DNA of 58,008 bases from a virus. The stretch spans positions 1-58,008 of IMG/VR virus record IMGVR_UViG_3300029923_000022. One strand, written 5' to 3'. Both the position numbers and the translations under genes were made by a program. Below are positions 23,688 to 32,892 of the stretch, one piece after another (position 1 is the first letter of the stretch; every line of letters begins with the position of its first letter). The notes beneath the pieces are model-generated. The model made no database searches and was not told where the DNA came from. It saw only the letters and a list, made by a program, of their open reading frames with translations.

Positions 23688-25946
23688 ATGGAAAATAATA
23701 GAAGAAAGCAGCAACAACCAAAAAAGAAAAAGTCAAGTATAAATAGATTGGCAACATCAGTTCAGAATAACATACAGAAATTATATAAAAACACGTATTT
23801 TACTGAACCAGAAAATTATAACGATTTAAATAATATAAAAACCAGTATAGATACGAATATAGATAATATAATATCTAACAATATGGATTCTGTAGGTATA
23901 CCCAATATATCAAAATTATATTCTAGAATACAAATGAAAGACGGTAAAGATACTTCTAAAGATGGTACAATGAGAGAGATAGAGACTCTATTTAACGATC
24001 CTACTGTAACAGATGGTATCCTTTCAAGTTATGCACAAAATAAGTATATTAAAGAATTAGATGAGGAGATAGATCTTATATGTAAGTATATGCCACAGTT
24101 AGAAGATGCATTAGATGCAAAAAAGGATAATGTATTAGCAGCAGATCATTTTTCTAAAGATTTTATTAATGTAGAAAATAAAACAAACATAGATCAAGAT
24201 GTAACATTTTTAGAAAGAATTGATGAGTTGAAAGCAACATATAATCTATTAGAGCTGTTTGAAACTATATATGATAAGACTGCTCACTATGGTGAACAAT
24301 TTATATATATTGTTCCATATAAAAAAGTATTAGGAAAGTTAATGGATGCAAAAGCTGGGCATAGTAATGGAGCAATTATTACAAATGAAACAGCAAGATT
24401 AGCTAATAATGGAATAATAAGATCATGTATAGATGGTGTTAATAGAACCATAGTTACTGAAGGCGTAAAAGGTGCAGAACCCATAACTCCTACTGAAATA
24501 GGCGGAGGTACTGAAGGAAAATTAAATGTTGAATTAAATATTAGTGGAGTATTAGAATCTGCAATAAATGAATATAAATCAGTATCTAATATATATAGAA
24601 ATAAGAATACTAGTAATAGTAAATTATCAAAAACAATAAATGGTGATGATTTATCATTTGAAGGTTCAGAAGCTTCTGATGGCATAACTACTAGTACTGT
24701 TGATGGTGTCGATACTAATAAAGAACGTTCTAAAATAGATGTTCCAGGTTGTATCATTAAAAAATTAAAAAGAGAAAATGTTGTTCCTCTTTATGTAGAT
24801 GAGTTATGTCTAGGTTATTATTATTTTGAATATGACCAAGGAGATATATTTTCTAATAGTGGAACAATGAGTGATCCAATGATGTCTTTAAAATCAGGTA
24901 AGTTTGCTGTAAGTCAAGAAGATTCTAAGAAAGATGAAATGATAAAATTTGTATCATCTAAATTATCTAGTTTTATAGATAGCAAATTTATAAATACAAA
25001 TCAAGATTTAAGAAAAGAAATATATATGATCTTAAAACATAATGATTTGTTTAATGTAGATATACAGAATCAATTGAAAGTAACATTCGTTCCTCCAGAA
25101 GATATGGTTCATATGTATTTTCAAAAAGAAGAACAAACGCATAGAGGATTATCTGATTTAGACAGATCATTACTTCCTGCAAAATTATATACTTCGTTAT
25201 ATGTAACAAATACAATAGGTGTTCTGACTCGTGGGCAAGATAAAAGAGTTTACTATGTAAAACAGAATATAGATTCTAATATATCTCAAACACTTCTAAA
25301 CACTATTAATCAGATAAAGAAATCTAACTTTGGTGCAAGAGAATTATCTAGTGTAAAGAATATTCTAAATATAACTGGTAGATATAATGATTATGTTATA
25401 CCAATGGGTCCTACTGGAGACGCACCTATACAATTTGAAGTAATGCAAGGACAGAATATAGATACTAAACCAGAACTGATGAATACATTAGAGCAGATGG
25501 CTATTAATGGCACTGATGTTCCATATGAATTTATTCAAGCAAGACAGACTGTTGATTATGCTGTAAGATTGACCATGTCTAATGGTAAATTCTTACGTAA
25601 AGTATTTAAAAGACAAGCTGTAGTACAAAAATTCTATAGTAGAATACTTACTACAATTTATAATGCAGAATATATGGCTGATGAAGAAATATCTGTTTCA
25701 TTACCACCACCAGCATTCTTAAATATAACAAATACAAATCAAATGATGCAGAATACTACTGAGTATGTTGAGAGTATAGTTGAGATGGAAGCTGGAGATG
25801 AAGAAGATGATGTAAAAGCAGAATTTAGACAGAAGTTAAAGAGATACTACTTATCTACTTATTTAGATCTAAAGATTATAGGCGAGATAAAAGAAAAAGC
25901 AGTATTAAAAGTAGAAACAAAAAGAAAAAAAGAAGCAACGGCATAA
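23688..25946 (+). CDS. Portal protein
   Basis: 752 residues. The C-terminal half matches large myovirus portals: VTFVPPEDMVHMYF, an AKLYTSLYVTNTIGVLTRGQDKRVYYV stem-type helix region, then GNxIDTKPELMNTLEQMA and NGTDVPYEFIQ. The basic N-terminus (RRKQQQPKKKKSS) and an inserted low-complexity region at about 210-360 are particular to this protein. Portals form the twelve-subunit ring through which DNA enters the capsid. Start ATG 23688 has AGGAGGAA upstream. It stands alone on the + strand, apart from the terminase and tail genes on the minus strand. No capsid or prohead protease gene is adjacent. Confidence 0.85.
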   Translation: MENNRRKQQQPKKKKSSINRLATSVQNNIQKLYKNTYFTEPENYNDLNNIKTSIDTNIDNIISNNMDSVGIPNISKLYSRIQMKDGKDTSKDGTMREIETLFNDPTVTDGILSSYAQNKYIKELDEEIDLICKYMPQLEDALDAKKDNVLAADHFSKDFINVENKTNIDQDVTFLERIDELKATYNLLELFETIYDKTAHYGEQFIYIVPYKKVLGKLMDAKAGHSNGAIITNETARLANNGIIRSCIDGVNRTIVTEGVKGAEPITPTEIGGGTEGKLNVELNISGVLESAINEYKSVSNIYRNKNTSNSKLSKTINGDDLSFEGSEASDGITTSTVDGVDTNKERSKIDVPGCIIKKLKRENVVPLYVDELCLGYYYFEYDQGDIFSNSGTMSDPMMSLKSGKFAVSQEDSKKDEMIKFVSSKLSSFIDSKFINTNQDLRKEIYMILKHNDLFNVDIQNQLKVTFVPPEDMVHMYFQKEEQTHRGLSDLDRSLLPAKLYTSLYVTNTIGVLTRGQDKRVYYVKQNIDSNISQTLLNTINQIKKSNFGARELSSVKNILNITGRYNDYVIPMGPTGDAPIQFEVMQGQNIDTKPELMNTLEQMAINGTDVPYEFIQARQTVDYAVRLTMSNGKFLRKVFKRQAVVQKFYSRILTTIYNAEYMADEEISVSLPPPAFLNITNTNQMMQNTTEYVESIVEMEAGDEEDDVKAEFRQKLKRYYLSTYLDLKIIGEIKEKAVLKVETKRKKEATA

Positions 25947-25957
25947 ATGACAAAATT

Positions 25958-25985
25958 TAGACTATACTCATATGAGTATAGTCTA
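25958..25985. terminator. Bidirectional terminator, perfect 28-bp palindrome
   Basis: TAGACTATACTCA followed by its exact complement, between the convergent portal (+) and tail tube (-) genes. Short T tracts lie on both sides. Confidence 0.85.
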
Positions 25986-25994
25986 TTTATTTGT

Positions 25995-26792
25995 TTAAAA
26001 ATTCTTAGGTAAATTAGCAGTATTCTTTGGCATTGTATATCCAAAGTCAACTGATTGTTTAACCAATCTCTTAGACAATGGAGTAGTATCAGTGTTGTTC
26101 ATATAATCCAAATAAGCTTTTGCTTTTGCATTAACGTCATCACTAACTACTGGGAAGCAATTGAATTCTGCTGTTACTTCTTTAACTTCAATTGTTCCTT
26201 TTTCAGATTCAAATATACTTGTCTCTGCTTTAGTAGGTTGGCAATTAAGTAATAGATAAGCTCTTTCTATCTTTGTTACTGAGTTATCAGTAACGAAATA
26301 TAACATTGTAAATACTTCGTTCTCATAACCAGGCTCTAATGTGCCATCATCTATTAAACCATGATAAGTTTTTATCTGAGTCCTTGGATCTTTTAATCCT
26401 TTTAAATACAATTCATGTAATCTAGTGATTGGAGTAGCTGCTTTTTCAAAGAATCTCATAGATACTGTGGATGCAGATTGTTCAGTTACTTTTGATATAA
26501 TATTAAGATTTGATATACCATTAGTTAGTTCAATCGTATCAACAGTTATATCCTCTAAGCCATTCAATCCTCTAAATTCATTTTCTAATATATGAACATA
26601 ATTATTTAATAATGTATTATACCCACTATTAACTACTGCTAGTTTTTCAAGAAAAACTGGGGTAGCTGCTACTACTAAGAATGAATAGCCAGATTCAAAT
26701 AAATTATATTCTTTTAAATTACCAAAATCAGTAACTCCTCTCATCAGAGTGGATGTAGTATAGTCTTTAATAACCGAAAGATCTTGAAACAT
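25995..26792 (-). CDS. Probable tail tube protein
   Basis: 265 residues encoded directly downstream of the tail sheath gene on the minus strand, the usual order of sheath and tube in myoviruses. The protein is soluble and beta-rich, with a long helical segment, as in tube proteins of the gp19 class; the sequence itself has diverged. Start ATG at 26792 has AGGAGG upstream. The call rests mostly on position and size class. Confidence 0.65.
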   Translation of the reverse strand: MFQDLSVIKDYTTSTLMRGVTDFGNLKEYNLFESGYSFLVVAATPVFLEKLAVVNSGYNTLLNNYVHILENEFRGLNGLEDITVDTIELTNGISNLNIISKVTEQSASTVSMRFFEKAATPITRLHELYLKGLKDPRTQIKTYHGLIDDGTLEPGYENEVFTMLYFVTDNSVTKIERAYLLLNCQPTKAETSIFESEKGTIEVKEVTAEFNCFPVVSDDVNAKAKAYLDYMNNTDTTPLSKRLVKQSVDFGYTMPKNTANLPKNF

Positions 26793-26819
26793 AAATTTTA
26801 CCTCCTTTTGTTAATTTTT

Positions 26820-28652
26820 TTATTGTATTGCAAATAACTTAAAGTATTCTGTTTGTACAAAATCTTTAAATGAAACTTCAATTACTGCATAGTATATCTT
26901 ATTCATTAGCATATCTGGATCTGCAGTATAAGTCATCTTTAAAGTTTTAAAGTTAGCAGTATATTTATCTAAAACTGTTTGTACATCTCTTCGATAAGTT
27001 TCAAGATCATCACCATCTATAAAGCTATATCTAATCTTTGGACATTTTGTTCTAACAGCTTTTACAACTTCTTGTATAGCTAAGATATTATTAAGAAATG
27101 ATAATTGAGTAAAGTCATCTTGAGACGTATATAAAGTCTCTATGGTCAATATATCATCATAATAAGAAACATAGTTAACTCTATTATCACCTAAAATTTG
27201 TTTCTGATTTTCAGCAGGAGTAACTTTAGGGATATAATTTACAGTACCAGCTATAGCTTCAGGAATTACTGCATTATACAGTTGGCCGGCAAATGGTCTA
27301 TTTCTACCTAACTTAAAGTGATTTATTAATAATCTTGCAATACTATATCCTATTGTAACTGGAATTTGCTTTTTAGTATATGGATCTATGATATCATATG
27401 AAACACCATAGGTATGGCAATACTTATTCTTAAATAGATCTTTACTAGTTGCTAATATATCTTCCATTGTAGTAAGTCCTAATCCTAAATCTCTGAAATA
27501 AGATTCATCCTCTCTAAATGCAGTTAAATTTTCAATTGCATGTTTTACATTTGTAGGATAGTTAGCATCTACAATAGCATCTATTTTATATTTATCAACA
27601 TCATAAATATCATCAGTATAAGTACCATCGAATACTTCAATTACTTTTGCTTCCCATTCAGGCTTACCGAAAGGAGCTGTAGCAAATGCACCATTAACAC
27701 CATTGTCTAATGATATACCATATATATATGATAAATTGAATCCAGTAATATCTGTAGGATCTGTATCTATATTAATTAAGTCAGAGAGATCTCTTTCTTT
27801 ACAAAATATTAAATCAGATGCAGCACAGTAGTCTACAGTATTTCCACTTATCAAAGCTACTTTATTAATAAGTAGATTATAATTATCATCAAATGAAATA
27901 GCATTGATTTGATTTGAAGTATTAACCATGTTTTGAAGTGATTTATTTACACCAAGTTCTATAATATCTGGATTTAATGTAAAAACAATTGACTCCAATA
28001 CAACATCGTTTTCTAAAACTTCTAATGAATATTTTATATACTTTAGATATTTGCTATCATCATATAATGGTGAAATTCTAAACTTTTTATTACTAATACC
28101 TCTACCATTATCAGCTATAACACCTAAAGGATAAATACCTCCATCAACTAATGTATCATCTAATGAACTATTTATAACTGCTGCTGCTGATTGTATAGTC
28201 TTAACCCCAGTTACCGATTTGCACTCAAATTTAATATTACATACATCTATCATCAATGGTGTATTACCATCGACTAAAGTTGTTTCTACACCAGCAGGTG
28301 TTTTATAAAGTAAGTCACCAGCACTGTTTTTCTTTTGAACTGTAACTTTTGATAAGTTAGCTACAACAGCAATATTAGCTAATGTTGAATCATCTGCTAC
28401 TACTCTTTTTACTAATAGTTTTCCACCACCATCTATTATTGAAGCTGCTTGTAGTAATGGTTGACCATGCCTTGCATAAGATATATTTTCGCCATATAGA
28501 CTGTAGAAAGCAGGCCCTTCTACTGATCTTAAATCCTCAGGTCCCTTGTCTGAACTTATTACTGTTAAAAACAATGGTTTTACTGTAGTCTGTGGAGTTA
28601 TTTCCACTGCCTTTGAATTATCAATTATTTCAAATATAGTTGTAGGAATCAT
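26820..28652 (-). CDS. Contractile tail sheath protein
   Basis: 610 residues. The N-terminus (VKPLFLTVISSDKGPEDLRSV, then a YGENISYARHGQPL-type stretch and GGGKLLVKRV) matches phage tail sheaths, where a strand and loop open the protomer. The C-terminal domain (about 490-610) has YRRDVQTVLDKYTANFKTL and VEVSFKDFVQ-type sequence typical of the conserved sheath C-terminus that interlocks subunits. The sheath contracts to drive the tube through the host envelope, so the phage is a myovirus. Start ATG 28652 with AGGAGGT upstream; 27 bp before the tube gene. Confidence 0.87.
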   Translation of the reverse strand: MIPTTIFEIIDNSKAVEITPQTTVKPLFLTVISSDKGPEDLRSVEGPAFYSLYGENISYARHGQPLLQAASIIDGGGKLLVKRVVADDSTLANIAVVANLSKVTVQKKNSAGDLLYKTPAGVETTLVDGNTPLMIDVCNIKFECKSVTGVKTIQSAAAVINSSLDDTLVDGGIYPLGVIADNGRGISNKKFRISPLYDDSKYLKYIKYSLEVLENDVVLESIVFTLNPDIIELGVNKSLQNMVNTSNQINAISFDDNYNLLINKVALISGNTVDYCAASDLIFCKERDLSDLINIDTDPTDITGFNLSYIYGISLDNGVNGAFATAPFGKPEWEAKVIEVFDGTYTDDIYDVDKYKIDAIVDANYPTNVKHAIENLTAFREDESYFRDLGLGLTTMEDILATSKDLFKNKYCHTYGVSYDIIDPYTKKQIPVTIGYSIARLLINHFKLGRNRPFAGQLYNAVIPEAIAGTVNYIPKVTPAENQKQILGDNRVNYVSYYDDILTIETLYTSQDDFTQLSFLNNILAIQEVVKAVRTKCPKIRYSFIDGDDLETYRRDVQTVLDKYTANFKTLKMTYTADPDMLMNKIYYAVIEVSFKDFVQTEYFKLFAIQ

Positions 28653-28721
28653 AAAAATTTACCTCCTTTTTCTAACATTATTTTTTTAATTATGATATGC
28701 TTTACTCATATGTTATTTTTC

Positions 28722-29444
28722 TTACTTAGTGAATAACACTTCCAATGGAGAATACGTATCGTTTTTGTTTATTATAGCATTGACAACTGCCTCATCCCAA
28801 TTTTCACTAGTTATAGATGTAAACGGGCTAACCATCTGAGGTACTTGTTTTATATTTATTGTAGTATAATTTGTCATATCAGTTATATTTGTATGTCGAA
28901 ATAATACTTGTTTATTTTTAGGATCTCTACATACTTCTGATACAATCATACCAAATTCTTGCATAGTTATTCCATAATTTTCTCCATTCAATGTTATATT
29001 TTCTATAAAATATTTATGAAGTTTATCATATGGGATTGTTGTAGGTAATTGACCAGTTTTAAATAATCTAAGAAACTGTTCTGCATTTTCTATAGACTGC
29101 GGTACTTTTACAGATACTACAACCTTATTATCTTTTTTAAATTTTAATAATCTATAATCTTGAACTTCAGAGTATTTCGTTAATTGAAGTTGTTTACCTT
29201 TTTCTATAACATATGGACTACATAAAAACATGGTTGGAAAGTTAAATGGTTTTAATCCAGATGATTTTCCATTCTCATCTAATATAGTATAATCGAATAC
29301 TCCTAATAAACTTACATATTCTCCTATAACCTCTGCTATATCTTTTTCAAAATATATCTCAGGAACATAAAAAACTATTTCTCCAGAATTATTAAATAGT
29401 AACGATTCGCCATCTCTTTTTAAAAATTTAGGTATATCATACAT
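28722..29444 (-). CDS. Virion-associated hypothetical protein, 240 aa
   Basis: ATG 29444 with AAAGGAG upstream and an AT-rich possible promoter before that. It lies just upstream of the sheath gene. A mixed alpha/beta soluble protein without a recognised motif. Position suggests a neck, tail-completion or head-tail joining protein, but the sequence does not decide it. Confidence 0.65.
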   Translation of the reverse strand: MYDIPKFLKRDGESLLFNNSGEIVFYVPEIYFEKDIAEVIGEYVSLLGVFDYTILDENGKSSGLKPFNFPTMFLCSPYVIEKGKQLQLTKYSEVQDYRLLKFKKDNKVVVSVKVPQSIENAEQFLRLFKTGQLPTTIPYDKLHKYFIENITLNGENYGITMQEFGMIVSEVCRDPKNKQVLFRHTNITDMTNYTTINIKQVPQMVSPFTSITSENWDEAVVNAIINKNDTYSPLEVLFTK

Positions 29445-29484
29445 ATCAATCTCTCCTTTCTTATTAAATTGTTATAATATAAAA

Positions 29485-29514
29485 AATATAAGAGTTCAAC
29501 ATACGTTGAACTCT
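29485..29514 (-). terminator. Rho-independent terminator (minus strand)
   Basis: AGAGTTCAAC / GTTGAACTCT arms with a 4-base loop just after the end of the minus-strand membrane-protein gene, followed on that strand by TATATTTTTT. Confidence 0.82.
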
Positions 29515-29520
29515 TTTTTA

Positions 29521-29787
29521 TTATAATTTATTAGTTTCTTTTTTTATAAGTGATGTTGCAAAAATTGTTATAGCACCTATGATTAATGCTGATTGAATAG
29601 AATTAATATATAACGATGCTACACAAATTACAGAAAATACAGCTACTTTTAATAAACTAATACATGCATGTGCATGATTATTATATACTAATCCAATAAA
29701 AGCTATTGCTAAGAATATGATTGAAATAAATAAAGAATATACAAATAGATATACCTTTAAAATTGTAAGTATAGCAGTTCCAATCAT
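29521..29787 (-). CDS. Small membrane protein, 88 aa, three predicted spans
   Basis: Three hydrophobic stretches (about residues 5-32, 44-62 and 65-80) joined by short loops, with a basic C-terminus (KKETNKL). Size and layout would suit a holin, and it sits among virion genes, but no endolysin is adjacent, so lysis is only one option. It follows the 99-codon gene by 4 bp. Confidence 0.65.
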   Translation of the reverse strand: MIGTAILTILKVYLFVYSLFISIIFLAIAFIGLVYNNHAHACISLLKVAVFSVICVASLYINSIQSALIIGAITIFATSLIKKETNKL

Positions 29788-29791
29788 TATA

Positions 29792-30082
29792 TTATACTAT
29801 AGGAGTTGTATCTACTATTTTAGATATAGCTCTTATTTTATCTATTTGAATTTTTATCACTTTACTACTATATTTATCAGAATTATCTAATACTAATGAG
29901 CATCCATCCATATCAATATTTACAATTTTGCATTGTATAGATATTAAAACACTATCTTCAACATATGATACATTAATTAAATCTCCTTCTTGAATTGATA
30001 CTATAGTGCCAGTACCATCTTCATAAGTTATATCTATTTCATCTATTATTTTAAAATTATTTGTTATGGATAGAATGTTCAT
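29792..30082 (-). CDS. Hypothetical protein, 96 aa
   Basis: The start is placed at 30082, 9 bases after GAGG; ATG 30088 and TTG 30091 are too close to it. A beta-rich protein with a repeated strand pattern (ISIQCKIVNIDMDGCSLVLDN). Overlaps the end of the upstream gene. Possibly a small virion or tail-associated protein; unassigned. Confidence 0.6.
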   Translation of the reverse strand: MNILSITNNFKIIDEIDITYEDGTGTIVSIQEGDLINVSYVEDSVLISIQCKIVNIDMDGCSLVLDNSDKYSSKVIKIQIDKIRAISKIVDTTPIV

Positions 30083-31235
30083 ATTCATCAACCTCTTTCA
30101 TTAATTTTATTGTACTTAATAGATTGTTAAGAATTTCTGCTCCAAAAACAGATATATCTAAATCAAGATATTTTAATAATAATATATTTTGTATTGTATA
30201 ATACATGAATGTATGTTCTCCAACATCATTTGGAGACATGGGCTGACATACTTTACAGATAATGATTATGAATTTCTTTATATCATCATCTGATATATTA
30301 TAATTTTTCACTACTTCAGGAATAGTTTTTTCTATTAGTCTTATATCTTTAATCTTAAATTTAGAATCTTCGTATTTAAGATTAAACTCGTTAACAATTC
30401 TTTTATATCTAGATAAATCTTTACTAATCTTTCTTCTAATTAATTCATTATTATTTAAAGCATCTTTAATAGTTATAAAACTATATGAATCTATGAATGC
30501 AGCTGATACTTTTCTAAGAAGATTTGCTTTATCTGGAAATCCACTCTCTTCTAATTTATCAGCTTTCTTAGGAAGTTCTATTTCCATATTTGATTTTAAA
30601 TTATCATTATACATTTCAGAAAAGCTAGGTATTTGGAGTTCCTTCTGAAGAGCTTTCTGTAAATCAACAAATTCTTTATCAACATACATATCTCTTATAA
30701 AATGATCTAGTACATTTTTTGCAGTGCTATTAATAGTTGACATATTTGGACCATTTAATTCTTTTACTATTAATTGAATCATATTTGGTAATTCATGATA
30801 AATATTAAATTTTTCTCCAGCTCTGAATCTTGTAACTATAGTAAATAATTTACTAGCATCTTCATCAGATAAACCATATGATTTTAAACTATCAGTACTG
30901 TTACCTATATTAGCAGTTTTTTCATCAAATATTGTTTCCGTTAAAGATCTACTATATACATCATCTGGTGCAGCAACTCCAGATGCTTTACCTGTTCTAG
31001 GATCTATTTCTACATATCTTTCAGATTCAATAACTTTCTTATCTACTACATTATAAGGATAAGGCTTGTCCTCTGTATTTTCAGGAATTCCAACATATGA
31101 CTTTTCAGGAATAGCATCTTCTTTAGATGTAGTGATGATACCATCCAATATATCTGACATGTAACTTCTATTTTCTGCTAAAACCTCCGCTAACTGTTCT
31201 AGTTGTTCATCATTTAATATTTCTTTATTATCCAT
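30057..31235 (-). CDS. Virion-module hypothetical protein, 392 aa
   Basis: Acidic N-terminal 110 residues, low in order, followed by a helical body. The sequence resembles, in my recollection, uncharacterised structural-region proteins of other large Bacillota phages, but I recognise no named domain. Start ATG 31235 with AGGGAG upstream. It follows the 257-residue gene by 13 bp in the same unit. A scaffold, neck or baseplate role is possible; unproven. Confidence 0.68.
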   Translation of the reverse strand: MDNKEILNDEQLEQLAEVLAENRSYMSDILDGIITTSKEDAIPEKSYVGIPENTEDKPYPYNVVDKKVIESERYVEIDPRTGKASGVAAPDDVYSRSLTETIFDEKTANIGNSTDSLKSYGLSDEDASKLFTIVTRFRAGEKFNIYHELPNMIQLIVKELNGPNMSTINSTAKNVLDHFIRDMYVDKEFVDLQKALQKELQIPSFSEMYNDNLKSNMEIELPKKADKLEESGFPDKANLLRKVSAAFIDSYSFITIKDALNNNELIRRKISKDLSRYKRIVNEFNLKYEDSKFKIKDIRLIEKTIPEVVKNYNISDDDIKKFIIIICKVCQPMSPNDVGEHTFMYYTIQNILLLKYLDLDISVFGAEILNNLLSTIKLMKEVDEYEHSIHNK

Positions 31236-31248
31236 TTTAATCGCTCCC

Positions 31249-32022
31249 TTATTTTACGTTTGATATATCTATATCTTCATCTATAGATAAACTTTGAATT
31301 TGTAATCTGATATTAGTTAATAATGTTGGTCTTAATTGTCCTTGAATCAATGGACCATAAGTATATCTAAAGAAATCATTTATTGGAACACATATATCAT
31401 TTAAATACTTTATAATATTCTTATCTTGATATATCATAGATAATATATTATAGAATGGAATATCGAATACACAAATATTAGCAATTACATAATCTATATT
31501 AGCGTTTATAATAGCTAATTTAGAATTCTTATATAATTTTTTAGAATAGATTGTACTGCTATCTTTATTCTTTTTATAATCAGCAAGATGTAATGATTCA
31601 TATAAACTATTTTTTTCTTTTACTATATAATTAGAAAAGAATGTTACAAGATTATTAGAAAAATTAGATACTAGAAAATCATATAAATAATATGCAGCAG
31701 AATATGGATCTGTTATATTATTACCATTTATTGATACTCCACAATCATTTGCTAATATTGATAATATTTGGTTATATGTTTCTAGTCTTACAGCTTCTAT
31801 CTGTACACTATTTTCAGGAAAGGTAGCTTTTGCTTGTTTAAATCTAGCTTCAAATGATGCTGGTATATTTACCATAGTAGTTGTAAAAAATCCACATCTA
31901 CTGTTAATATTATCTTTTATTATATCGAATATAAAATCAGAATTAAAATGAGATAATATATCTGATACTTCACCCTCAAGTCCTATATTATATGAATTTA
32001 GATTTGCTGTCATTATTCCCAT
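31249..32022 (-). CDS. Virion-module hypothetical protein, 257 aa
   Basis: The start ATG at 32022 fits AAGGGGTG upstream; the open frame extends 12 bases further to a GTG that overlaps that site. Helical, soluble, with several aromatic-rich segments; no recognised motif. First gene of the unit that leads to the sheath, after an intergenic region with AT-rich palindromic sequence. Confidence 0.68.
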   Translation of the reverse strand: MGIMTANLNSYNIGLEGEVSDILSHFNSDFIFDIIKDNINSRCGFFTTTMVNIPASFEARFKQAKATFPENSVQIEAVRLETYNQILSILANDCGVSINGNNITDPYSAAYYLYDFLVSNFSNNLVTFFSNYIVKEKNSLYESLHLADYKKNKDSSTIYSKKLYKNSKLAIINANIDYVIANICVFDIPFYNILSMIYQDKNIIKYLNDICVPINDFFRYTYGPLIQGQLRPTLLTNIRLQIQSLSIDEDIDISNVK

Positions 32023-32139
32023 AATTAAAATCACCCCTTATAATTTTTTATTAAAATCTTATATTATATATAAGATATTATATTTTTAAAATATTAATGA
32101 ATTAATACCCTCCCTTTATATTATTCTTGTGTTATGTAT

Positions 32140-32175
32140 GATATAAAAAACTATTATAGGGGTTACCCTATAATA
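32140..32175 (-). terminator. Rho-independent terminator (minus strand)
   Basis: CTATTATAGGG / CCCTATAATAG arms with a 4-base loop (32151-32176), then TTTTTTAT on the minus strand. It ends the terminase-fibre unit. Confidence 0.85.
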
Positions 32176-32182
32176 GTATTGA

Positions 32183-32875
32183 TTATTTAGTTTTATATCT
32201 TTTTATTTGAAAATTACTATACAGTTTATCTATTGGTTTAAATGTTTCAGTTCCTATAGTAACTGATGTAATCAAATCTGTAACATTTGTAAATCCATAC
32301 AATTCTATATCAGCTTTATTAGGTACAGTTCCACCAGATAGTACCAATGGGATATATACTTTATTAGTCGCATCATAATAAGTTGATTTAATAGAATAGT
32401 AGCTATTAGATTGTTTTATTAAAAAGTATCCATTATTATATGGTTTTAAAGTTCCATTACTATATATATCAATACAATCAAAAAATAAAAATCCAGCACT
32501 TGTACCAGCATGTTTAATACTTACATTATGTTGACCAGATGTTAATACTGGACTTTCATAATAACAAACATGTCCGCCTATATAGGCATTAGGTGCTGAT
32601 GCATTATATAATATACTGTCAATAGTTATATTTAAATTCTGATTTCTACCATCTATATAACATTGATTTAGAAGTCTGAATTGGCTTCCTATAAAATTAA
32701 ATTTTACATATGAATCTAAAGTGGATGTAACTGTACTTATATAATTTCCATTTAAAAAATTTGTAGTATCTCCATTTGATCCAGCTACCATATTAATATA
32801 TGAGATATTAGCATCAGTATTATCATATCTTAACCAACTAGTTGGTACACTTGCATAATTAGTTCCTACTGGCAT
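32183..32875 (-). CDS. Probable tail fibre or adhesin, 230 aa
   Basis: Residues 1-145 form a beta-rich domain (S/T/G/N-rich, with GGHVCYYESPVLTSGQHNVS-type strands), which resembles a jelly-roll carbohydrate-binding fold. Residues about 150-230 (YYSIKSTYYDATNKVYIPL through KPIDKLYSNFQIKRYK) are closely related to the C-terminus of the neighbouring RCC1-repeat protein. Two fibre proteins with different heads share one tail domain, which is probably an attachment or oligomerisation module. Last gene of its unit, just before a terminator. Confidence 0.65.
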   Translation of the reverse strand: MPVGTNYASVPTSWLRYDNTDANISYINMVAGSNGDTTNFLNGNYISTVTSTLDSYVKFNFIGSQFRLLNQCYIDGRNQNLNITIDSILYNASAPNAYIGGHVCYYESPVLTSGQHNVSIKHAGTSAGFLFFDCIDIYSNGTLKPYNNGYFLIKQSNSYYSIKSTYYDATNKVYIPLVLSGGTVPNKADIELYGFTNVTDLITSVTIGTETFKPIDKLYSNFQIKRYKTK

Positions 32876-32892
32876 TTATATCACCCACCATA